Source: Salinispora tropica CNB-440
GTDB taxonomy: Bacteria; Actinomycetota; Actinomycetes; Mycobacteriales; Micromonosporaceae
Direction: 5' to 3'
Assembly (NCBI RefSeq): GCF_000016425.1
Contig: NC_009380.1
Coordinates: 496,001-560,000, forward strand
Length of the DNA: 64,000 nucleotides
Within the stretch, counting starts at the first letter, position 1. Every line of letters starts with the position of its first letter. Positions 41,101 through 49,813 of the stretch are shown here, one piece after another. The position numbers were made by a program, and so were the translations under genes. The notes below the pieces were generated by a model, which had not been told where the DNA came from, searched no databases, and saw nothing but the letters and a program-made list of their open reading frames with translations.

Positions 41101-44100
41101 TCACACCTGGGACGGAAGGTCCAGCAACTGCACCAGGCGGGTGCCCTCCCGCCGGGTGACCAGCCAGCCCCGACCTGGTGGCAGTGGTCCGGGGCGTACG
41201 GTGCCGAGCAGCACCCCCTCCTCCCGGTTGCCGGACATGACGATGCCCGGGGTGCTGATCTCACGCAGCCGCATCAGCACCGGCTCGTAGAGGGCCCGGC
41301 TCGCGCCGCCGGTGCGGCGGGCGACGACCAGGTGCAGACCGATGTCCCGGGCCTGCGGCAGAAACTCCAGCAGCGGGGTCAGCGGATTGCTGCCCGCCCC
41401 GGCCACCAGGTCGTAGTCGTCCACCAGGACGTAGAGGTCGGGGCCTTTCCACCAGCTGCGAGCCCGCAGCTCGTCGGGCTTCACGTCGGCGGGGGGAAGC
41501 CGGTCCCGCATCACGGCGGCCACCTCGGCGATGATGTTCTCGGTGAGCTGCGCCGACGATCCATACCCGATCAGGTGCTCGGTGGTGATGTCGCCGAGCA
41601 TGCTGCGGCGGTAGTCGACGAGAACCAGCCGAGCCTCGTTCAGCTCGTTGCGGTCGACGATCGTCTGTGCCAGCGCCCGCAGGAAGGTGCTCTTCCCGGA
41701 CTCCCCGTCGCCGAAGACAAGGAAGTGCGGGTCGGTGGCGAAGTCCAGGTGCACCGGCTGGAGATCCACCTCGGCGATGCCGATCGGAATGCCGGGTCGC
41801 CCGGTGGCCGGCAGACTGCCAAACGGGACCACCGGCGGAAGGAGCCGGATCGGCGGAGCTCCCGGTCCCTCCCAGCTGGCGGCGAGGTCGTTGATCAGCT
41901 TGCGGGAACCCTCGGGTAGGCTCTCCGGTTCCTGAGAGCCGTCGGCGCGGGGCAGTGCGGCGAGGAGGTGTTGACCGTCGGGGGTGATTCCTCGACCGGG
42001 AGACTTCTCCGGCACGTTCATCGCGGCCCGCCGATCCAGCATGGAGTCGCCCGCATCCGCCAGCCAGAGCTCCAGTCGGGTGCCGAAGACATCCCGAACG
42101 GCAGGGCGCAGGTCCATCCAGCGTCCAGCGGTGACGATCAGGTGAATGCCGAACGAGAGCCCGCGGTTGGCGATGTCACTGATCGCCGGCTCGAGGTCCT
42201 CGAATTCGGTACGGATGGTGGACCAGCCGTCGATGACGAGGAAGACATCGCCGAAGGGGTCATCTGTGTGCTGGCCGTGCCGACGAGCGTGCCGGTACGC
42301 GGCCATCGAGTCCACCCCGCGCTCACCGAACCGTCGCTCTCGCTCGCCCATCAGCAGCTGCAACTCGGCGATCGTGCGCCGGACCAGACCAGCGTCGAGC
42401 CGGGTCGCCACCGCGCCGACGTGCGGCAGTCCGCGCAGTGAGGAGAGCGCGTTGCTGGCCAGGTCGAGGCAGTAGACCTGAGCCTCACGTGGCGTGTGGG
42501 TCAGCGCCAGCGAGGTGACGATCGTCCGCAGCAGGGTGCTCTTGCCGCTCTGCGGACCACCCACGATCACCGCGTGGCCGGCCGCGCCGGCCAGGTCAAA
42601 CCAGAGCACGTCTCGACGCTGCTCGAACGGCTTGTCGACGATGCCGGTGGCCACCTGGAGCTCGCCCACCAGAGCAGCGTGCGCCACCGTCACTCCCCGG
42701 TCCGGGTCCGCGGTCAACGGTGGCAGGAGCTGATCCAGCGTCGGCGGCTCCGCGAGCGGGGGCAGCCACACCTGGTGGGCCGGCGTGCCCCGGCCGGTGA
42801 GCCGACCGACCAGGATGTCCAGCAGGCTGTCGCCGCCCGGTTCGGCCGGTTCCGGCGTCACCTCCGCTTCGGTAGGAGTCACCGGCGGCGCGACGTAGCT
42901 GGTGCCGTACTCCTGCACCCGCGCCTCGCTGTCCCCAGCAGCGACCGCCACCGCCATCTCGCTTCGGTAGGCGCCGGAGACGTACGCGGCCTTGAAGCGG
43001 ACCAGCGGTTCGGTACCAAAGCGTAGGTATCCGTGGCCTGGTGAACGGGGCAGCTCGTACGCGTCGGTGGCGCCGAGCACCACCCGGCTCTCCATGGCGG
43101 AGAAGGTCCGCAGCCCGATCCGGTACGACAGGTGGGTGTCCAAACCCCGCAGCCGGCCCTCCTCCAGCCGCTGTGAGGCCAGTAGCAGGTGGACACCGAG
43201 CGACCGACCAACCCGACCAATCTGTACGAACATATCGATGAAGTCCGGCTTGGCGGTGAGGAGCTCGGAGAACTCGTCGCAGATGATGAGCAGGCTCGGC
43301 AGGGGAGCCAGGGGCGCTCCGGCGGCCCGGGCCTTCTCGTAGTCGCGCTGCGAGGCGTAGTTGCCGGCCGCGCGCAGCAACTCCTGCCGGCGTACCAGCT
43401 CACCGTTGATGGAGTCGGTCATCCGGTCAACCAGCGGCAGCTCGTCGGCGAGGTTGGTGATGACCGCGCTGGCGTGTGGGAGGGCATCCAAGCGGGTGAA
43501 GGTCGCGCCACCCTTGAAGTCGACCAGGACGAAGTTCAGGCTCTCCGAGCTGTGCGTGGCCGCGAGCGCCAGCACCAGCGTACGCAGCAGCTCGGACTTG
43601 CCGGAGCCGGTCGCACCGATCAGCAGGCCGTGCGGGCCCATGCCGTCCTGCGCGGACTCCTTGAGGTCGAGTTCGACCGAAGCACCGTCGGTACCCGTAC
43701 CGATGGGCACCCGTAGCCGGTCCCGGTTCGGCCGGGGCTGCCAGGCCGCCTCCAGGTCGAACTCGTGTGGGTCGCCGATGTTGAGCAGCGCGGCCAGGCC
43801 CAGCTCGGCGGTGAGCGGACTGTCGCCGCCCCGGGAGGCAGCCGAGAGGCGTAGTGGGGTCAGCTGCATCGCGAGCGTCTCGATCTCCGTAATCCGGCAC
43901 TGGTCTGCCCGACCAATCTCGGCGACACCATCCACAGTGGTACTCAGGAGCTTCAGGTCGGGGGTGACCTCCAGCACCAGCCGGGCGCGGTCCAGTAGCC
44001 GCGGTGCCGGGTTGGAGAGGTCGAGAAGGGTGACGCCCTCCACACCGCCGTCGGTCATCAGGTGGTCCGATCCGGCGGTGTCGCCGCCGTCGATGACGAC

Positions 44101-45057
44101 CAGGACGTGCGGCCCGCCCACCTGAGCCGCTCCGCCGATGGAGCTGAACCGGGGCCGGCTGGCCAGCACGTCGTCGAGCATCGCCTCCAACCCGGCGACC
44201 GAGGATGTGACGAGCCTCAGCTGCCCCAGGGCGTCGGTGCGGCTCGGGTGCAGCGCGTGTGGGAGCCACTTTGTCCACTCCCACGCGTCCCGGCGATCAG
44301 CGGCGACACAGACCGCGACAAGCAGGTCGTCCGGTGCGTGAAAGGCGGCGGCCTGGGCGAGCACCGACCGGACCAGCCCTCGGACCGCATCGTCATCCCC
44401 GCGTAGGTGCACCCGGGCGAAGCCGTTGAGCGCCATGGTCACCGGTAGGTCCGGCACCTCCCCGTAGGTCGTCAGGAAGCGACGTAGCGCCAGGGCGCAC
44501 ATCGGCTCCAGCTTTTCCAACGCCGTTGCCGGCGGCGGTACCAGCGGGGTGGCCAGTTCCTGCGGGCCGAGCCCGATCCGGACTGTCCCGAAGTCAACGT
44601 CCGCTCGCCGGCGCTCCCACAACCGAGGTCCGATCGGCACAGACCACAGCAACTCTGGCTCCGGATGCCGGTAGTGAGCAGCGTCTCGCTGCTTTCGGAC
44701 CGTCTTGAGTACCCGCCGGCGCTGCCGTGACAGGTGCGTCATGTACTCACGTCGCCTCTGGAGCATTTCTTGCTTGCTCGGACCACCCGAGTTGTTCGCG
44801 AGTTGGGAACCGAGCATCCCAATCGCGGAGAGACCGAAGAGACCTCCGGTGACATAGCCGAGGGTGCTGCCACCCCGGCCAGCGAACATCAGCGCCATTG
44901 CGAACGAACCGGCGAGCATCGGCAGCATCATCAACATCTGACCCCAGCCGCGCCCGCTCGGCCCGGGCACCTCCGGCGGCCCCTCCAGCAAGACCTCGCC
45001 GGACGGGTACTCCGGCTCCGGCTGCCGGGCCGGGCGCTTCACAACGACGGTGCTCAC
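41101..45057 (-). CDS. eccC: Type VII secretion ATPase EccC (fused, three ATPase domains)
   Basis: A 1,318-residue FtsK/SpoIIIE-type motor. Two membrane spans lie at about 40-85. Three ATPase modules follow with Walker A lysines Lys487 (GATGSGKSE), Lys839 (GGPQSGKST) and Lys1122 (GDGESGKST); Walker B-type sequences LLIICDEFSEL, VFLVIDGWSTI and LYVLVDDYDLV follow in each. In other actinobacteria the motor may be split into EccCa and EccCb; here it is one chain. It recognises WXG100 C-termini and drives export. GTG 45057 has GGGGAGG upstream. It diverges from eccD. Confidence 0.93.
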   Translation of the reverse strand: MSTVVVKRPARQPEPEYPSGEVLLEGPPEVPGPSGRGWGQMLMMLPMLAGSFAMALMFAGRGGSTLGYVTGGLFGLSAIGMLGSQLANNSGGPSKQEMLQRRREYMTHLSRQRRRVLKTVRKQRDAAHYRHPEPELLWSVPIGPRLWERRRADVDFGTVRIGLGPQELATPLVPPPATALEKLEPMCALALRRFLTTYGEVPDLPVTMALNGFARVHLRGDDDAVRGLVRSVLAQAAAFHAPDDLLVAVCVAADRRDAWEWTKWLPHALHPSRTDALGQLRLVTSSVAGLEAMLDDVLASRPRFSSIGGAAQVGGPHVLVVIDGGDTAGSDHLMTDGGVEGVTLLDLSNPAPRLLDRARLVLEVTPDLKLLSTTVDGVAEIGRADQCRITEIETLAMQLTPLRLSAASRGGDSPLTAELGLAALLNIGDPHEFDLEAAWQPRPNRDRLRVPIGTGTDGASVELDLKESAQDGMGPHGLLIGATGSGKSELLRTLVLALAATHSSESLNFVLVDFKGGATFTRLDALPHASAVITNLADELPLVDRMTDSINGELVRRQELLRAAGNYASQRDYEKARAAGAPLAPLPSLLIICDEFSELLTAKPDFIDMFVQIGRVGRSLGVHLLLASQRLEEGRLRGLDTHLSYRIGLRTFSAMESRVVLGATDAYELPRSPGHGYLRFGTEPLVRFKAAYVSGAYRSEMAVAVAAGDSEARVQEYGTSYVAPPVTPTEAEVTPEPAEPGGDSLLDILVGRLTGRGTPAHQVWLPPLAEPPTLDQLLPPLTADPDRGVTVAHAALVGELQVATGIVDKPFEQRRDVLWFDLAGAAGHAVIVGGPQSGKSTLLRTIVTSLALTHTPREAQVYCLDLASNALSSLRGLPHVGAVATRLDAGLVRRTIAELQLLMGERERRFGERGVDSMAAYRHARRHGQHTDDPFGDVFLVIDGWSTIRTEFEDLEPAISDIANRGLSFGIHLIVTAGRWMDLRPAVRDVFGTRLELWLADAGDSMLDRRAAMNVPEKSPGRGITPDGQHLLAALPRADGSQEPESLPEGSRKLINDLAASWEGPGAPPIRLLPPVVPFGSLPATGRPGIPIGIAEVDLQPVHLDFATDPHFLVFGDGESGKSTFLRALAQTIVDRNELNEARLVLVDYRRSMLGDITTEHLIGYGSSAQLTENIIAEVAAVMRDRLPPADVKPDELRARSWWKGPDLYVLVDDYDLVAGAGSNPLTPLLEFLPQARDIGLHLVVARRTGGASRALYEPVLMRLREISTPGIVMSGNREEGVLLGTVRPGPLPPGRGWLVTRREGTRLVQLLDLPSQV

Positions 45058-45193
45058 GTGTCAGACCTCCCCGCTGGGCCCGGACTCGACCGGATCGAAC
45101 CGGTACCCACGCCACCGGCACATGGTAGGTAGCCTCTTTCCGTCATGACAGCCGCGGGCCCGGTCGGCCCGCTCCTCGTCCGAGGGGGCGTCA

Positions 45194-46582
45194 GTGGTCA
45201 CCCAGGCCGGAACCGGACTCGCGCGCATCGCCGTCGTCACCCCAAACCGGCGGCTCGATCTCGCCCTGCCTGAGCATCTGCCACTGGTTGGGATGCTTCC
45301 CGCCGTGCTTCGGCAGGCAGAGGAGCACCCGTCGGACGGGACGGCACACGGCGGCTGGATGCTACGCCGGATCGACGGTACCGCTATCGATCTCCACCGT
45401 ACGCTGGCGGCGCAGAACATCCGGGACGGAGAGACGCTGCACCTCGCACCGCGTCGCACCGAGTGGCCGGAACTCGCATACGACGATCTGATGGAGGCCG
45501 TCGCGGCTGGTGCCCGTCGCCGTGGGCTCGCCTGGAATCCACTCGCGACCCGGCTGACGGGTCCCATTGTCGCCAGTGCCCTGCTGCTGACTGGCCTGGC
45601 CGTCATCATCGCCACGGACGAGCCCGGCTGGCTCAGCGGTGTGGTTGCCCTCGGGGCCGCCGCGGGGCTGCTGTTGGCCGGGGTCGTACTCGCCCGGGCA
45701 ATGGCGGACTCGCTCGCCGGGGCGGTGCTGGCCGCAGCCGGCCTGCCCTACGCCTTCGTCGGCGGGATCCTGGTGATCGGGACCGGGGAGTCCGTCTGGG
45801 CGCTCGGCGCGCCGCACGTGCTGCTCGGCTCCGCTGCCCTGCTCCTCACTGGCCTGCTCGGCGTCCTCGGAGTGGGTGACGCGACCCGGGTCTTCGTGGC
45901 GGCGGTCTACGCCGGGATCTGGGGCATGCTCGGCGGGCTTGTCGCCCTCGGCTCGATCGATGCGGTGCAGGGCGCGGCGATCGTGGTCAGCGCGGTGACC
46001 CTGCTGCTGCCGGCGGTGCCGTTGCTCGCCGTGCGGCTGGGCAAGGTGCCGATGCCGGCGCTGCCCCGGACCGCCGAGGACCTGCTGCGCGACGAGCCGC
46101 AGCCCCCTCGTGAGGTGGTCTACCAGGCCGTTGCCCGAGCCGACGAGATGCTCACCGGCATGATCTTCGGCTCGGTCGTGGTCACCGTCAGTTGCCTGGT
46201 CGTGCTGACCGCAGCGGGCTCGATCCCCGCCCTGGTGCTGACCGGAGTCGTTGCTCTCGGCTACCTGCTGCGGGCCCGGCTGGTGCCGACCGTCCGGCAC
46301 CGGGTGCCGATGCTCGCCGGGGGGCTGGTCGGGTTCGCCCTGCTTGCCCTGGTTGGCGCGGCGGATGCCGGAACGGCGGTCCGCGTGTTGGCGGTCCTGC
46401 CGGTGGCGATGGTCGCCGCCGGGATCTCGGTCAGCGCCGGGCTCGCCTACAGCCGACGGGCCCCGTCGCCCCGGCTGGCCCGGATCGGGGACGTTCTCGA
46501 CATCCTGGTGCAGCTCGCGGTGGTGCCGGTGGCGTGCAGCGTGCTGGGCCTGTACGCGTTCATGCGCGCGCTGAACGGCTGA
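45194..46582 (+). CDS. eccD: Type VII secretion integral membrane protein EccD
   Basis: A 462-residue protein. An N-terminal ubiquitin-like domain of about 90 residues (LARIAVVTPNRRLDLALPEH, ending DGETLHLAPR) is followed by eleven hydrophobic segments. A cytosolic loop at about 290-315 contains PALPRTAEDLLRDEPQPPREVV. This is the standard EccD architecture, the pore-lining component of the T7SS membrane complex. The GTG at 45194 has GAGGGGG upstream. It is divergent from eccC and convergent with the SUKH gene. Confidence 0.9.
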   Translation: MVTQAGTGLARIAVVTPNRRLDLALPEHLPLVGMLPAVLRQAEEHPSDGTAHGGWMLRRIDGTAIDLHRTLAAQNIRDGETLHLAPRRTEWPELAYDDLMEAVAAGARRRGLAWNPLATRLTGPIVASALLLTGLAVIIATDEPGWLSGVVALGAAAGLLLAGVVLARAMADSLAGAVLAAAGLPYAFVGGILVIGTGESVWALGAPHVLLGSAALLLTGLLGVLGVGDATRVFVAAVYAGIWGMLGGLVALGSIDAVQGAAIVVSAVTLLLPAVPLLAVRLGKVPMPALPRTAEDLLRDEPQPPREVVYQAVARADEMLTGMIFGSVVVTVSCLVVLTAAGSIPALVLTGVVALGYLLRARLVPTVRHRVPMLAGGLVGFALLALVGAADAGTAVRVLAVLPVAMVAAGISVSAGLAYSRRAPSPRLARIGDVLDILVQLAVVPVACSVLGLYAFMRALNG

Positions 46583-46591
46583 CCGGGGCGG

Positions 46592-47353
46592 CTAGTTGTC
46601 GGTCCGCCAGGTGAGGTCGCTGGCTGCGGGCATTCGTCCACCGCGAATGAGGGCGATGATAGCGGTGTCGATGTCTGGGCCGATGAAGAAGTCGTCGGCC
46701 CAATGTAGTTGGAAGACCCGCCCCTGAGCGTCCATGACAAGCTCGGAGGGGCCGTCGGCATTGTTGCCGAGAGGGAAGACGGGATTGTTGAACTCCTCAG
46801 CGAAGATCTCGGAGCAGTCGGCTAGGACCCCCCCAGTCCTGGTGGGTTGGATGCCGCTGGCGAATCCGGCGCCGGGTTCCCCACTTCTGCCCAACTGGGG
46901 AAGGATGAGTCCACCGAACTCGATTAGGGCAGCCCGCACGGCGGGGAAGCACTCCAAGCCGGCGAGCTCGTCGGCGAAGCGAGCCAGCCAGAGGTCGACG
47001 GCGGCGGTCATGTCCCGACCGGGGAACCATCCGGCCTGGTCCAAGACCTCACGCACGTCGGGTGGAAAGCGACCCTCGGCCGCGTGGTACTTCCCATACC
47101 ACTCAGCAATTTCCTGATTGGATAGCGGCGGCCAGCTCGACAGTCTTCCGGTTCCCCGGTCGATTACCACGGTGGGCTGTCCGGTTGCTGACGGTGGCTT
47201 GGGCGTTCCGTCCGGTGCAAACCGCAGGGGTTCGCGGCGGGAGGCGACAAAGCCGAGGTCGAACTCGTAGAAGTCGACCTCTGGGGGCGGGCCGGGCCGG
47301 CCGGCGGCGGCCCACCGCCGGGCGCGAGCCAGCGCCTCGTCACGGCTGATCAT
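46592..47353 (-). CDS. YrhB/SUKH-3 two-domain immunity-like protein
   Basis: A 253-residue protein. The first 95 residues resemble the YrhB/Imm35 domain: ISRDEALARARRWA, FYEFDLGFVASRREP, TVVIDRGTGRLSSWP and IAEWYGKY. The rest matches SUKH-3: QAGWFPGRD, ALIEFGGLILPQ, FAEEFNNPVFPLGNNADG, LVMDAQGRVFQLHWADDFFIGPDIDTAIIALI. Two immunity folds in one chain suggest it could block more than one toxin. It sits between eccD and eccB on the opposite strand. GAGGAG lies 6 bases before the ATG. Confidence 0.75.
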   Translation of the reverse strand: MISRDEALARARRWAAAGRPGPPPEVDFYEFDLGFVASRREPLRFAPDGTPKPPSATGQPTVVIDRGTGRLSSWPPLSNQEIAEWYGKYHAAEGRFPPDVREVLDQAGWFPGRDMTAAVDLWLARFADELAGLECFPAVRAALIEFGGLILPQLGRSGEPGAGFASGIQPTRTGGVLADCSEIFAEEFNNPVFPLGNNADGPSELVMDAQGRVFQLHWADDFFIGPDIDTAIIALIRGGRMPAASDLTWRTDN

Positions 47354-47490
47354 CGGAACTCCTCGGGCGGCTGGAGGTGTGGCCGCCGGCCCGAGCCGGG
47401 TGCCGGACCCACGGTTGTCGTCGCGGTGCCTATCGTAGGCGTCGCGGTCCGACTCCGAGTTTGTGCCGGCCGTACGCAAGGGGAGGTGCC

Positions 47491-48930
47491 ATGCCATCGC
47501 GGCGGGACCAGGTCCAGTCGTACCAGTTCTTCGTCCAGCGGATGACCTCCGCGCTCGTGGCCCGGGAGCCCGATCCGGCGACCGCCGCGCCGTTTCGGCG
47601 GCTCGGCGGTGCCGGCTTCGCGAGCATCATGGTGGCCGTGCTCTGCCTTGCCGCGGTGGGCGTCTACGGGCTGCTGCGCCCAGGTGGCGCCACCAAGTGG
47701 AAGGAGGAGTCAGCGGTCATTCTGGAGAAGGAGACCGGCAGTCGGTACATCTACCAGGAGGACCGGCTGTACCCGGTGATCAATTACTCGTCTGCGCTGC
47801 TGGCGTTGGGATCGGCGGCGCAGACGGTCTCCGTCTCCCGGAACTCGTTGGTCGGCACCCCACGCGGCACCCGGATCGGCATTCGGGACGCACCGGACGC
47901 GCTGCCCGACCCGAAGCGGCTCCTCTCCGGGCCGTGGACGCTCTGCACCCAGCTGGCCCATGACTCGGCGGGTGGTGCCGTCGCCACCACGGTGCTCACC
48001 GTCGGCGCGGCCCCCAGCGGTGGGCGGGAGATGGACGAGGCCGCGCTCCTGGTTCGCGATACCGCGACGAACCGGCTGCACCTGATCTGGCAGGACCACC
48101 GGTATGAGATCCGTGACGAAAATGTCGTCCTTGAAGGACTCACCATGACCACGGAGCCCGTGGTCGAGGTGGGCGGAGCGTGGTTGAACGCGCTACCGGC
48201 GGGTGAGTCCATCGGGATTTCGGAGGTAGTCGATCGGGGTGAGCCGTCACGCGCACTGCAGGACGCCCGGATCGGCCAGATCTTCGTCGTGGAAAGCCAG
48301 AATGGCGGCCGTCAGTACTACCTCGCAGAGCGGGATCAGCTACGGTCGCTGACCCAGCTTCAGGCCGAGGTGCTGTTGGCCGACCCGAAAGCCACGCGTG
48401 CGTACCCGGATGGGTCACCACCTGAGCCGATCTCGCTCCCGGCCGGTGTCGCCGCGTCGGCCCAAAAGGCGCCGCCAGTGGCCGAGGGGAGTCACCGCGC
48501 ACCCGCAGAGCGTCCGGAGATCGTCCAGCTCCGCGGCGATGAACCGGCTGTCTGCGCCGTCTACCAACCGGGGCAAAGCGAGCCGACCCTGCTGCTGGAG
48601 GGGCGGGTGCGGCCGGAAGAGGGACTGCTACGAACGGCCGAGCAGACCAGTGCGGGGATTCCCCTCGCTGACCGGGTGGTGGTTGAGCCGGGGCACGGCG
48701 TGCTGGTTGAGGCGATGCCGGCACCGGAGGCGCCGACAGGTGCCCTGAGCCTGGTTACCGACCTCGGTTACCGATATCCGTTGCCGTCGAACGAGGTGGC
48801 GGGATTGCTTGGCTACGGCGGCGTGCAGCCCGTTGAAATGCCGGCGAGCCTGGTCGTCCGACTTCCCGCCGGCCCCGTGCTCGACCCGACCGCCGCGAAG
48901 CAGGCGCTCGGTCCAGAGCTCCCACAGTAG
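47491..48930 (+). CDS. eccB: Type VII secretion protein EccB
   Basis: A 479-residue protein. MPSRRDQVQSYQFFVQRMTSALV is the characteristic cytosolic start; one membrane span (about 38-60, AGFASIMVAVLCLAAVGVYGLL) follows, then a large extracytoplasmic repeat domain with YQEDRLYPVINYSSALLALG and conserved cysteines (WTLCTQ, AVCAVYQPG). EccB is the outward-facing scaffold of the T7SS membrane complex. ATG 47491 is selected for GGGGAGG 5 bases upstream; upstream open frame is non-coding. It is followed by a 142-base gap and the WXG100 pair. Confidence 0.92.
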   Translation: MPSRRDQVQSYQFFVQRMTSALVAREPDPATAAPFRRLGGAGFASIMVAVLCLAAVGVYGLLRPGGATKWKEESAVILEKETGSRYIYQEDRLYPVINYSSALLALGSAAQTVSVSRNSLVGTPRGTRIGIRDAPDALPDPKRLLSGPWTLCTQLAHDSAGGAVATTVLTVGAAPSGGREMDEAALLVRDTATNRLHLIWQDHRYEIRDENVVLEGLTMTTEPVVEVGGAWLNALPAGESIGISEVVDRGEPSRALQDARIGQIFVVESQNGGRQYYLAERDQLRSLTQLQAEVLLADPKATRAYPDGSPPEPISLPAGVAASAQKAPPVAEGSHRAPAERPEIVQLRGDEPAVCAVYQPGQSEPTLLLEGRVRPEEGLLRTAEQTSAGIPLADRVVVEPGHGVLVEAMPAPEAPTGALSLVTDLGYRYPLPSNEVAGLLGYGGVQPVEMPASLVVRLPAGPVLDPTAAKQALGPELPQ

Positions 48931-48979
48931 AGTCTCGTGGTGTCGGCCTAGCTGGCCTAGCGCGGGCTGGACATAGCCC

Positions 48980-49019
48980 GTTACGGTTCGTGTGGAACGC
49001 GGTGCGAGCGCACCGTAAC
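48980..49019. promoter_or_regulatory. Inverted repeat upstream of the WXG100 genes
   Basis: GTTACGGT (48980-48987) and ACCGTAAC (49012-49019) are perfect complements 24 bases apart. GGCCTAGC is directly repeated just before (48946-48963). The element lies 54-93 bases before the first WXG100 start and could be an operator or a leader hairpin. Confidence 0.4.
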
Positions 49020-49072
49020 AAGGCTGCCTCCACCAATGTGGGGCGATCGATGAGGACGGGGGTGACTCCACC

Positions 49073-49402
49073 GTGACGATGCGTACCGACACCGGCCTGA
49101 TGGTGAAGACCGAGGGTGACGTAGACGCCGTCGCCGACCGGCTCACCAGCAATCTGAACCAGCTGATGGACCAGCTGGCGCCGCTGTACGACCAGTGGAA
49201 GGGTGCTGGTGCGGGCTCGTTCCAACAGGTTCGCCAGCGGTTCGACCAGGATATGGCGCGGCTGAACGTAGCGCTGCGAGCGATCGCCGAGGCCGTCGGG
49301 TCCGCCGGTAAGGACTACGACGTGGCCGATGACGAGATCAAGTCCGACATGGATGCTGCTGGCGCTACGGCCGGAAAGATCACCACAGCGCTGAAGCTCT
49401 GA
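49073..49402 (+). CDS. WXG100 family T7SS protein (EsxB/CFP-10-like)
   Basis: A 109-residue helical hairpin with Trp42-Lys-Gly44 at the turn. The C-terminal helix contains the secretion signal YxxxD (KDYDVADDE). Such proteins are exported as heterodimers through EccC. It is paired with the next gene, 20 bases downstream. GTG 49073 or the ATG two codons later may be used. The upstream leader carries an inverted repeat. Confidence 0.88.
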   Translation: MTMRTDTGLMVKTEGDVDAVADRLTSNLNQLMDQLAPLYDQWKGAGAGSFQQVRQRFDQDMARLNVALRAIAEAVGSAGKDYDVADDEIKSDMDAAGATAGKITTALKL

Positions 49403-49422
49403 CGGGGGAAGGAGTTTCCGAA

Positions 49423-49710
49423 ATGGAAATTCGATACAACTTCGGTGCCTTGAACGCCGCAGCGGACAGCTGCGGCACCAGCCTAAAGAACCTCAACGGT
49501 GAGCTCGACGGGCTCAAGTCCGGCATTGCGCCACTGCTCGCGACCTGGGACGGTGAGGCCCGCGACGCGTACTTCCGGCGGCAGAGCGACTGGGAAGCGG
49601 CGGCGAACGATCTGCGTGATCTGCTCGGTCGAATCGAGAGGGCGCTGCGCGACTCTGCGGCCAAGATGCAGGCCCGCGAGGCCGCAAACCGGGCGAAGTT
49701 TGGCGACTGA
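49423..49710 (+). CDS. WXG100 family T7SS protein (EsxA/ESAT-6-like)
   Basis: A 95-residue helical hairpin with Trp42-Asp-Gly44 at the turn, flanked by helices NAAADSCGTSLKNLNGELDGL and ARDAYFRRQSDWEAAANDL. It should form a heterodimer with the preceding WXG100 protein. GGGGAAGGAG precedes the ATG. A strong hairpin terminator follows 18 bases after the stop. Confidence 0.88.
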   Translation: MEIRYNFGALNAAADSCGTSLKNLNGELDGLKSGIAPLLATWDGEARDAYFRRQSDWEAAANDLRDLLGRIERALRDSAAKMQAREAANRAKFGD

Positions 49711-49728
49711 GCCCAATTGGATGTTCCA

Positions 49729-49753
49729 ATGGCCCGGTCCTGTGCCGGGCCAT
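49729..49753. terminator. Terminator of the WXG100 pair
   Basis: Perfect 9-base arms ATGGCCCGG and CCGGGCCAT around a 7-base loop, followed by a T-containing stretch. It lies between the esx pair and the convergent second mycosin gene. Confidence 0.8.
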
Positions 49754-49813
49754 CGGCATTTCTCGGCCTAGCGAGCAGGCCCGGCGGAGCGGCGGCGGTT
49801 TCGGGGCCGGCCG

